Source: Aotearoamyces nothofagi
Taxonomy: Eukaryota; Ascomycota; Leotiomycetes; Leotiales; Tympanidaceae
NCBI GenBank assembly: GCA_015345905.1
Contig: JADDTR010000040.1
Location: forward strand, 62,001 to 126,000
Reading direction: 5' to 3'
Length of the DNA: 64,000 nt
Shown: positions 22,042 to 32,016 of the stretch, piece after piece
Layout of the letters: the number at the start of each line of letters is the position of its first letter
How positions within the stretch are numbered: position 1 is the stretch's first letter
Position numbers and translations under genes: made by a program
Notes under the pieces: generated by a model
What the model was told of the DNA's origin: nothing
What the model saw: the letters and a program-made list of their open reading frames with translations, nothing else
Databases searched by the model: none

Positions 22042-23386
22042 TCACAATGGCCAATAAGTATGCACATCCTTCCTTTTCCACTCCTCCACAGCTGGATCGG
22101 TATAAGACTTCATCTGCTCCTCCGTCATTCCCAACAGCTCCAAGAATACTCGGAGTGAGAAGCCCTCTATATGATCCACGAGACACGCCATTGATAGCAT
22201 GCCCGAATTCTGTTGCTCCGGGTCCCATGAGCCAATCGGAAGCCTGAATTCTTTGACGGTAACATTGACGAAGCCCGCGTTCGCCATTGAGCGTGCAAGG
22301 TCGTGACCAGAAAGTCGAAATCCACTGCCGGCGCCCTCATCCCATTTTTCGAGCCATCTGACAATCGCGCTGTTGTAAGGCAGCGAGCCGTCGGGGCTAC
22401 AAACTTGCATATCCATTTCGTGGTTCTCAACCCAGCCGCCTGGTCGAACATTCCTTCATAGCCATATTAGATCACATCACAATAATGCAGGGGTGGGACG
22501 AAAACTAACTTGTAGGCTTCGGCGTAGAACTCATCCCAATCCCTGATAGCAAATCCATTCAGAACCTGTGTGTGAATAAGGTCGAACTGTTTCCTAAACT
22601 CCCACGGGAACTGGACGCAATCGTGCAACTCAAAGCAAACATTTGGAGGGACCCAGTTGGGTTGTATAGGACTCAGATCTGTGCCTCTCACAGTAGCACT
22701 TGGAAATTCGTCTCCAACGTCAATAACCCATGTTCCTGTTCCTGTCCCAATATCCACAATATTTTGAGGGTTACCGCCGATTGGTGCGAAGAAGTAGTTT
22801 CCGCCGAGAACTTCGTGTATGGCCCAAAACTGCATGTCCAATCTGCAAGAGTTAGAACACCTCTATCGAAAACCGTATACCAAGAGCTCTCATACCTATC
22901 TCGCTCCATCTCATCGTTGGGCAGGACGTATTCTAAATCTCTTCGGAACTAAAGCAACAAGAGTTAGCCTCACACTCTTTATCAACCACGCAGGCCTACC
23001 AACACTATGATATGTCCTCCCATTCTTCTTCTCAAAAACGTATTTGCTGGGTGCGAGAGAATTGGTACTAGGTGCAATCCTGCAATTTCGAGATTAGTAA
23101 AGTACGGGCTCCTATGAGTCTTGGGCACTCACTCGCCAAATGTGGAATCGTAGTCTGTGGTATCGGCCATCTGCGCACACGGTTGTCAGCTGAAGGACTG
23201 CGAATAGTGCCACCGAGAACGTACGTCGTATTGCGACGGGACGGAGCTGGCCAGAGTGCCCGTCTCGCTGGCCTGGCTGGCGTCGCTGAAGTCGAAGGAC
23301 GCCGCAGACGCAAGAGAGTGTACGTCCGATTGGCGGTTAGAAGGAATACGGATCGCGTCTCTGTGCTCTGTCGGATCCAGCATCAT
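22042..23386 (-). CDS. SAM-dependent methyltransferase, LaeA-like
   Basis: A class I methyltransferase of the fungal LaeA-like group, often tied to secondary metabolism or development. Six exons (23225-23386, 23133-23170, 23004-23079, 22896-22948, 22510-22842, 22042-22453) encode 357 residues. The N-terminus is Ser-rich and disordered. The group marks are NGRTYHSFR and YVLPNDEMERDRLDMQ, then motif I NIVDIGTGTGTWVIDV, the acidic TDLSPIQPNWVPPN, FDLIHTQVLNG, and post-motif NVRPGGWVENHEMD. The start is the ATG at 23386. Intron 22949-23003 uses a GTTGGT donor, chosen because it restores YHSFR. No backbone synthase gene is in the window, so its pathway is unknown. Confidence 0.9.
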
Positions 23387-24964
23387 GGACACGTAAATGC
23401 TCAGGCAAATCTAGATAGATGGACAACGCAGAGAATGCAAGGCGTTAAAGAGAAAAGAGTAGAATAAGTCTGAATCTCCAAGTGGAAGGTACAAGGCTGT
23501 GTACACAGGAGCTATGATGCAAACAGTAGCGAGATCGTACGAAGCATTGCCGTGGGCTATTATGGTATGGGTCTTGGATGATATGGTATGGTCTGGTCTC
23601 CCTTCAGTTTCTAGGACTCTTTCTACCAAGTTCGTGCGTGCCAGTCTGCGCCGAAGTTGTGAGATGCGAGACCCGATGCATCGAAAACCACTGAGCTGAC
23701 GGAAAGGGATTAGACGCGCCTAGCGCCCTGGCGTCGACTTTCAACCCCGGTATTTAGGAGCGTCTTGCCTGAAACATACATGATTACTTGCGGTATTAAG
23801 AGGGAATGATCCAATTGTGCTGTAGCGGATATCCATGATGCAGGTACTCGAGCTGCCGTCGTGGGCGTCCAGCACCTAGTGACAAGTAGATTTTCGCGAC
23901 GGAGACCGTCGTTTGCGAAGATATTCCCATGCCATGCCAGACGCCCATGCCCATGCCTTACAAAGAGAGCAGGGAGCTAGCTGGCATGGCAGACTCGCTT
24001 TGCACTGATGCATTCCTGAATCCTCACAACAATCCAACCTCTTGAGATCGGTCCATATCTTGTGCGCCAATCTTGGTAAGTCACAGCTAGACTGAAACCA
24101 GTGGGACAACATCTGATATAGACCTATAAGACTATACTTCTCCCGACGATCTAATTATACTGGCAATCGAGTAGGGTTGGATTTTCACACCTAACTGCCG
24201 ACTTGCTCATAGCGGTCCTTGAGTGACCAATTCAGGAATGCGCAGTTGCGACGCCAATACTACTATCTACATTTCCAATCGGAGACGAGTTCAGAAACGA
24301 GTCTAGAGATGTTCAATATTCGGAAGAAACACCTCTATCCTTTGATCAGGCTTAGGAAGTTCTACTAAAACATGTCCTGATATGAAAAATCACAACGGCG
24401 TGAATGTTAGTTGCTTTTCTTGCGAGATGTCAGTTCAGTCTTGATTCCAGCCTCCATGCTGTTGCGCAGCTGTTGCGAAGTCGTCTCCTTCGCTATTACT
24501 GCGTATAGTATATAGAAGCCATCGTCGACGCCTACAACAGCTGTCAATGCGCAAAGCACCAGCCAGTTAAACGGACTCCGTCCGGTAGGTCGCCGAGTTC
24601 CCCGAGCACGTGGTATCTTTGATCCACCCAGGCAATACAGTACTGTGTCCTTTGTAGTCAACCACACCAAATGAAGCAGATCGACTGTAGATTTCGACGC
24701 CTGTTAATTCAACCTTGTAATATGATAAAGAGTTCGCGCTTTCGCTTTGGCTAGCTGACTTCCAGAGCCTGCATGTAACGCAAGGGAAAATATTTCCACT
24801 TTCGTGACACCTCTAGGGCCAATGTCTCAGGTTGGAACGCATCAATGTCTGTGAGCTATAATTCCACCTTGAATAATGCTGTGGCTTAAGGGCTCATGCA
24901 CCTAGGGCTCCCATGCGAAATGTGCCGATAAGGCCTTTGGCATATGCCGATGAAATATCCTGAG
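23387..24964. other. Intergenic region
   Basis: 1.6 kb between the divergent-side promoter of the methyltransferase and the 3' end of the LDAH-like gene. A minus-strand frame at 24407-24670 has one hydrophobic stretch but no ATG start, and is not called. Confidence 0.5.
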
Positions 24965-26133
24965 TTAGGCTAGAGCCAGATGAACAATCTCATCAATCCA
25001 GATTTTGACTTTCTCCGCGATGATCTCGCTGTGTCCTGTCGCTACAGTCAGTCTAACCTACTACAGACTTATTTCGAAACAACTTACCCAAGCAAAACCC
25101 GTGAGGAATCCCGTTCTCGTCTATCAGCATCTTTGGCTTTGAACTTTGGCTTTGTGATTCATCCTGCGCCCTTGCCGCAATCAGAGCATCCCTTGTGTGG
25201 TCTGCTACCCAATGGTCCTTCAGATGCCGTCAGTTCGTTTCTCAGCACCGTCAAAAGCCGGCGCGTCTATCGACTCACATTGCGACCAAAGTAAAAGACC
25301 AGCTTCGCTATATCGGATTTGGAATCGCGCTCAGCACCCCAGATCTCCTCATCCCAGCTGTCCTCTGTGATTATGCTCATTTCGTCTCGCGCCATATGAC
25401 TTCAACCTCAATTAGGATATTATTGCTTTTTTGACTGCAAAACTTACAGTGCTTGCCAAATCCCCCTTTTACTCTGTAGAAAGCTTGTTGTGACCTCTGC
25501 GGCATTATCTGGCATCCCCGTGACGAGTCCAACTAATGACTTTAAAGCTGTCCTCGGAAATGGCCAAAGCAGATATTTAGCCAGGACACTCGCCTTGCGG
25601 GGAAAATCCGGAATCTTGAACAGGGTAGTGATCTTAACACCACTGGGACTTTCCGCAATGTGTGTGACTGTTGGAAACAAAAGAATTGCTGCTTTGATAT
25701 TGAGTTTCACATCTTCGGACTGCTGGCGAGCGATGTGAAGTAATTCAAGGGCAATGTATGACCCGACCGAGTGCCCAACCAAGATGATGCCGTCGTAGGA
25801 TCCATGCTTTCTCACGCCACTTCCGATTCGTAGTCCCCTCAAGGTTTCAAAAAGCTCCCCAATGATCGTTATCAAACTATATGGAGCCAATCCCTTTGTG
25901 TCCTGCTTCGTCACTGCTTCATCATCGTCCTCGAAGCCGGGGAGGCTCTGACCATAGATATGCAATGCAACATCAGAAGCAGGCACAGTATTAGATATGA
26001 GAAGGTTGCTCAGGGCCTGCAAAAACACCTCATAGTATCCAATAAGACCGGGATTTCCAGTGATAAAGAAGATCAGGTAGTGCTTCGCGGAGCTGCTGTA
26101 CCCGTTAGGTGCATGAACGATTTTGGATGGCAT
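24965..26133 (-). CDS. Lipid droplet-associated hydrolase (LDAH) family alpha/beta hydrolase
   Basis: A serine hydrolase of the LDAH/C2orf43 family, which in other eukaryotes sits on lipid droplets and affects sterol ester or triglyceride storage. Exons 25448-26133, 25279-25399, 25088-25217 and 24965-25035 encode 335 residues. Marks are FFITGNPGLIGYYEVFLQAL near the N-terminus, YGQSLPGFE, the nucleophile elbow GHSVGSY (about residue 120), ILLFPTVTHIAESPSG, and the late acid and His regions DHWVADHTRDAL and GFCLGHSEIIAE. It lies about 1 kb downstream of a promethin-like gene on the same strand. The yeast relative is YPR147C. Enzyme activity in this family is weakly characterised. Confidence 0.9.
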
Positions 26134-27120
26134 TAGACTTTGGTCCCAGTTTCCATTAGCAAACCGTGCGTGGGCTCTAGTATACGAGATACTGATATCA
26201 CTCTTGATATGCTGACGGGTCGAGAATTGGGCTGAAAGGTGTATTTGAGTGGAGGAGTATGGAAAGTCAGGGATTGGGGTTTATGCCATATATTTAAGGT
26301 TTGAATACTAGACCCGAGGAACCCTTTGTCTGCACAGGCTCGGGCGACCTCCACCTCCGTATCCACACATGCATTCGCATGCGAAATCTATAGATGGACG
26401 ATTTGCTAGCAATACGTGGAGAGCTCTAGCAAAGCTATAGTGATCATGTGACTAGCAAACATCGAAGTTCAGCTTGCGGCCGGAGAGTTTCTAGGGCTCT
26501 TTTCAGGTTGAGGACCCATCCGCAAGCCAGATTATCTCCTTTACCACACATGTTCTAGCAGAAATCTTCAACATCGTGATCCACATCAAACCGGTTCTCG
26601 TGAATGGGATCACGAGGATCTGCACCGATGATTGTGTCGTTTGCACCGGTTCGAGTCTCTAGATTCACATCGGGATTCTAGGATTCTTGCATCATATCAC
26701 CTCGGGATCAGCCAAAATAATACACAGTAAGCCCTAGCAAACAGCAACATCCAATGATGAAAGGTCTCCTTCGCTCTTGTGATGTGGGACTCCTGACTCC
26801 TTCCAACTCATTGCAGTTGACGGAATGGTGTACATATCTAGCATTCACTTGAAAGGGAGTACTGCATATATTGGCACAAGCAAGTATAATTTTCGATATT
26901 CTTGGATTTGGCTCATTCGTTAGATGATATACTACTTTTGTACTCATTGCATACCCATTATTAGTGCAGTGCTTGAATTCTCCATCCATAGAACCCCTGA
27001 AATAGATAGCAATCCTCCGTATATCTCCATGAACGCCTTGCATGTCATACTCAACGCACGTGAACTCTCTGCCATGATGGTTCTCTATCACTACTGTAAT
27101 CACAGCAACCCAAAAGCCTC
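26134..27120. other. Intergenic region
   Basis: 987 bp between two minus-strand genes; promoter of the LDAH-like gene. Short ORFs at 26133-26366 and 26708-27103 show no domain. No repeat seen. Confidence 0.55.
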
Positions 27121-27672
27121 TTATAGAGCCACAGGGTCCGCAATCTTTGCATGCACATCTCCAAAGCCATCTCCCGTCTTATTCACCACCGCCGTTTTCC
27201 CATTGGGCAGTTTAACCTCCACGCCGCCTCTAATACTGAGCGGAATGAGCTTGTAGACCCATTGCGCCGTTATGAAAGTGCCCACAGCCCAAAGCCACAC
27301 CAAAACCCCCAGCGACACAGTGATGAATAGTGTCGGTATCAAGATGAGCAGTGTGGCGCCGATCCAGAAGAGCGAGAAGAGCAGGGCGGTTATAAAGGAG
27401 ACAAGGATGGTGCCGACCACGAACGAGGCGAAGATGGCGATCGGAGTGAAGGAGAGGACGAGTTGTATGAAGAGGAAAGACTACAATCGCTGTCAGCTGG
27501 CATTCGGGAGTTGGAGCACTCAACCCACGGCTAGAATTGGCTGCTCATTGGCAAACGCGTTCACGGAGGCGTAGACCTGCTTGCGAGTATCTGGGCTAAC
27601 GACGCGATCAGGCAGGCCGCGGATGCGCGCAAAGAGACCCTTGGCCGGCTTCTGCGATTCGTAGATAGGCAT
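27121..27672 (-). CDS. Promethin/LDO-like small membrane protein
   Basis: Exons 27529-27672 and 27121-27480 encode 167 residues. After a basic N-terminal segment (PAKGLFARIRGLPDRV) come four closely packed hydrophobic stretches between about residues 49 and 125. They contain FSLFWIGATLLILIPTLFI and VLVWLWAVGTFITAQW, then a short polar tail. This matches the layout of promethin-domain proteins (animal LDAF1, yeast LDO16/LDO45), which act at seipin sites where lipid droplets form. The identification is by pattern, not by search. An ER or droplet location fits. The LDAH-like gene lies downstream on the same strand. Confidence 0.65.
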
Positions 27673-28415
27673 TCTCAATGCGATCAGATAGTCAAGTCGA
27701 GATCGGTGAAGACGCAATTCAGTTGTAGGAGTTGGAGTTGGGCTGGGCTACCAAGGCGTGCTGCTACTGACGGCGATGAGAGCTCCAAAAACCGGTTATG
27801 CGCGTGCACCTGTTAGCTTAATCTCCATATCTACATGTGACGTGACTTTGCACGTGAGGCATCTTTCGAGAACTGGTTGCGATGTAGCTAGCTGTACCCC
27901 TTTGCTCGCCGGAGCCCGGCCTCCGCATATGGAACTGGTGTTCAGCTGTTTTACGGGTCTGTTACAATTCTTATAAATCGGCTATATTATATTATACAGG
28001 CTAGTTTAGAGGCACCGTTCACGGTAATAAACACACTGCAAATGTACTGTGTCCAGTTATGTAGTTTTTAGAGAGTCGATTTATATCATTCAATTCTAGC
28101 TATTTATCCTATTTTCTGTGCCTGTCTGCTCTAACAGCTGCTTATAAAACGCCTAATTTGCATCTTCCAGAACAGGTAGTTCTATATCGGATTCTCGAAA
28201 TTGAGCCTCTCGAAATGATCACACTTTCCATTTTCGTCTTTAGACCTGAGTAGTCGCTGCTCGAGCCAGAGACAGCCTGAGCAAACGCCTCGTAGGCTAC
28301 GCGAGTCTGAGTGTCGAGATCCCGGTAGTGTAACAGCTTAACTTTGTTCTTCATACACAACATTCCCAGAATCTCCTACATATCTACCACGCTTCGCGAG
28401 ATAGACAATGTTGGC
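27673..28415. other. Intergenic region
   Basis: AT-rich stretch of 743 bp. A minus-strand frame at 28142-28363 could be an extra 3' exon of the RING gene, but joining it by the available splice sites gives an early stop. Not called. Confidence 0.5.
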
Positions 28416-30431
28416 TTACCTCAATAGTCTACTCAAGCCGCTATAGCAGAAGCCCCTTGTATCCATTTCCCTAAATCCTGACCTCATGGACGCAATCAAT
28501 CCCATCGGGACCAAGAAATCCACGTCACCCAACCCCTGGTACGTGGTTCCATCGACCACATAATTCTCCTTCCTGATGCACATCTCCAAATCCGACTGGC
28601 CTTGACCAAAGCTTGCTGTGCGCGCCACAACGCTCTTGTCGCTGCCTGCAGTCCAGTACTGCTCTGCCTGGTCCTTCACTTCTTCCTCGGTGAGGGTCGC
28701 CGTGCAGTGGAGCTTCAGGAAAGGTTCCCAGGGACAACCAGACGTGAAGTTCTTGAAGTATGGGATCTGAAGGTTGAGGCTGTCAAAGCGCAGATGAGGG
28801 TCAAGATTGGTTTGCTGGTTCCACGTGCCATTCTTGAGGAGTGTTATAGTTTCGACGTCACCAGGGTCAGATGAGCCGGCAAACATGCGCCATGCGTGTG
28901 CCGAGAGGTCAAAGTCAACCGTCACGAGGTTGTCGGGAGCGGTAGTGCCGGTTAAGCGGTAGGATATGTGGAAGTCAGGGTGAGTGTGTGAGTTATATGG
29001 GTCGGCGAGTAGTTTCATTCTTGGTTCAGAAGTTGATTCGTTCCAATTCAGTGTGCTATTATGGATTATGAATATGGAGGCCGGAGTGTAAGATTTCTTT
29101 ACTTCTATAAATATTTAATACGAAAGCAATTTGTAGCAGGCCAAACGGACTTACTTTGGTCAAATTTGATGCGAGTATCGAAGCCATCGCACGACGGACC
29201 CATAGTGGCTTTCCAGACATATCCTGGAATCACAACAAAACTGTTGCACTGGTTAGTGATTGGCTTGCTTATCTGATACCGGATACTTACGCAAATGGGA
29301 TACAGACAAGGAGTCCAATTATTATTAAGAATAGGAGCATGCATATCACGAGTCCCATTGTGCTAGCAAGTCTCCTCGCGCTACTACCATGTATGTCAGC
29401 GCCAGAGTATGGCCTGCTCATCCGACCATTTATTGATCCAAAGATATATATCACAAGGACCAATCCGTAGGTAGCCATGAGTATTATATATCCCGATGAG
29501 GATATAACCACCAGAGCTGTTTCGGCACGAAAGTAGTGATCAGCGAAGCTATAATATCGATAGGGTTCAGTCCACCATGCTGCGTGCGACTGCAAAAATC
29601 GGGCCATCATTACGGATAGGAAGATGAGGAGTATCGGGAGTGAGATCTGGAGGACATAAGAGAAGCGAGTATTCAGGCCCCCAGCGGGATTGATGGGCGA
29701 ATGAGTCCTAAGCAACCGTTGAATGGGGTCCTGAATCCGTTAGTGGTCATCCTGCTATATGTGGTGAAAGCGCCTTACTCTGAATTCTCTCGGAGGGACG
29801 ATTTCAGATTCAGCGCTTCTTGGGCCACCCACTGGCTGGCTCCCAGTGCAATCAGTTCCACATATTGGCGCTTGGCATGGTCCAGGATGGCAAATCTTCC
29901 GGCAGAATATAAAGCAGCCAGAGCTACGGGTACATGCTGAATAGCAACCGCAAAATTCATTGCAACTATTTGTCTTTGCTTCCTCGCCAGCCTGTAGTGG
30001 AAATCGCATGCTCCCACACCAGCAGCGAAGTTTTGGGGAAGTGAAGTGAGAGGAATTGCAGGTAGGACAGGACCAATAGTTATAACCCTTTTCCTCCGCC
30101 CAGCGGTGAATGCATGGGAAGTGGTAGACCTGAAAGCAGGTGCGACAGTTCCACATCTCTGTGTTCTTGCTGATGGATTCTCCGCAGATCGGGCAAGCAT
30201 ACCTTTAAATATGTCAGCTATCAGGAGCTCAAGAGAGGAAGCTATATGGCTCTTTACTCACACGTCGTTGTCAATATCTTCTATGATACGATCACCAAGA
30301 TTCGCTGCATTGGATAAGTTCGGAAGATCCTGCAGGGGAACTGCACGATCAGCCAGTTCTATGTCCGTTGCGTTTGTCTGAGGGCTCCTTTTGGAGATCC
30401 ACCACTTGGGTATGAAGCTTGACAGCAACAT
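28416..30431 (-). CDS. Membrane-anchored NFX1-like RING/zinc-finger protein
   Basis: Exons 30262-30431, 29779-30202, 29291-29730, 29155-29240 and 28416-29104 encode 602 residues. A RING/PHD-like module at about 58-108 reads CPIC-x9-CRTC-x4-HFPCIHRW, then SCPTC and CWCG, as in NFX1/NFXL1. One NF-X1-type finger follows at about 125-165 with KICHPGPCQAPIC. Then come three hydrophobic segments: YVLQISLPILLIFLSVMMARF, a second around ISSSGYIILMATYGLVLVIYI, and LVICMLLFLIIIGLLVCI. The C-terminal 260 residues have several Cys and no family I know. A membrane ubiquitin ligase is inferred from the RING. A different last intron could replace the final residue and move the stop to 28351. Confidence 0.8.
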
Positions 30432-32016
30432 GTTTATGTTTAAGGCTTCAGGTCCTTGATATTTATAGAGCTGTTTATCTGTCTCGAATCTTTGGAAAGA
30501 GATTCAGTTGGAGTCGAAGGAATCCCTTGTCGATAATAATATCAGAGGAGGAGTGGGAGAAGAAAGAAACTGAGCTCCCTGGGGAAGCTTTTTATTTGCT
30601 CCCATTTCGACCGGACTAGTAAGACAACGGGGTGCCTTTCCCCATGATTCTCAGTTCGCCATGCGACCCGTGAAAGGCTCTAGTCTGCTAAGAAATTTCC
30701 TAATAGAGGTGAGTTTTATGCGTAAAAGTCTTCTGGAAGCACACTAGAAGGTCAAGTTCCGTACTGTATCTATGCTGGAGAAGCAAGCCATACGCATGAT
30801 TGGCTGGGCTATAACACCACAAGTCTTCCAACGCTCCTCTAAAAGCCTCATATGCAACCCTGAGAAGCAGACTAGCTGTTCCGGGCGGGAACTAAGGTGA
30901 GCTGATATCTAACCCTCGATATACTATGACCCCAAGCACTCTTGGTGAGCTCATTGCGCAGATTAGAGCCTTGTTGTTGGGATTTGTGGTGTGCAAGTAA
31001 GTTTCCGGTGGGATTTTTACGTTCTGGGACCATTTCGTGATTTGTTAATAAAGGGCATTCAGTCCGTGGAGAGAAACTCGGTTGCAGATAAACTGTTGTC
31101 TTGGCATTTCTACCTTCCGTTCTAGATAGCTTGTGGTCGACTCGGGTGGCTGGTAGTTGTCGTGGATTTTTACGGGATTTCTAGCTAGTGCCTGGGGTGG
31201 GAATAGATATGCTTTGCAGCTTAAGTGCGGGCATGATTTATCTTCTGCTCCCTGCTTCGTCCTCTTCTTTCATTCTGTATCTTGTCTCGAGCGACATAGA
31301 AGAGTTCTCTCTCTTGAAGCCTAGTTAGTTACCCCACAACCCCTAACCGAATCATGATTCGATATCACTCACATCCTTGATGTACATGATCAATTATCGC
31401 TTCATCAGCCAAGTCATGTCATCAATCACCACCACAAATAGAAAAATAGTGTGAATCAAATTTCGACTGGTTCTTCTTCTTCTCTCATCCTCCTATCTCT
31501 ATATAAATATAGATAGATGACAATTCATCCATCAAGTCTAGATAAATATCTCACCCCTCTCCTCTCTAACCATGTGGACCAACTCCTTCAATCCATCTCC
31601 ACAACACCTTCGAAATCCATACAACACACAATACATTGTTTGTGATATCCATACCAAATATTCCATATATCCAAGATCCCAAATTTTTAAATCCCGAGAA
31701 AAGATTTGGGCTTCCTTTCAGAAGAGAGCCTCCGCTGGAGAAAACCCCCGAAAAGCATACTCCGAGAGCCTGACCCAGCAGGCAACCTTATCCAAGCCAA
31801 ACCAAACCCCGGTGACAATAGGCCCAAGCCGATGCAGCCTTCCTCAAGCACCTAGAGAAATAATAAGAACACATGGCGATGCCGATCCCCAATCCGAGCC
31901 AGACCGTCGCCCATACATATGACCTAATCTAAACAAAAGAAATGCGTGTTATCGTATCATGAATGCTCGTCGGGAGCTAGTTTGGTCGACTTTTTATACG
32001 CCAGTTAGATCGTTTT
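30432..32016. other. Intergenic region with a promoter-like segment
   Basis: 1.6 kb between the RING gene start and the 3' end of the Ser-rich gene. Around 31470-31570 there is a TATATAAATATA motif and a CT-rich leader ending CTCTCTAACC before an ATG at 31572. Confidence 0.5.
31572..31922 (+). CDS. Possible small hypothetical protein, 116 aa
   Basis: An uninterrupted frame starts at an ATG in good context (ACCATGT) just after a TATA-like motif and a pyrimidine-rich leader. The product is polar and rich in Pro, Ser, Gln and Arg, with no domain or signal peptide. Low complexity and no relatives that I know make chance quite possible. It converges on the 814-residue gene, ending 94 bp before that gene's stop, so it could also be a non-coding or antisense transcript. 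Confidence 0.25.
   Translation: MWTNSFNPSPQHLRNPYNTQYIVCDIHTKYSIYPRSQIFKSREKIWASFQKRASAGENPRKAYSESLTQQATLSKPNQTPVTIGPSRCSLPQAPREIIRTHGDADPQSEPDRRPYI

Noticed and set aside
24407-24670. 87-codon minus-strand frame with a hydrophobic part
   Set aside because: It begins with TTG, has no splice partner and no recognisable family.
28142-28363. Extra 3' exon for the RING protein
   Set aside because: The available acceptor brings in another frame with a stop after a few codons; the listed frame cannot be reached by a canonical junction.
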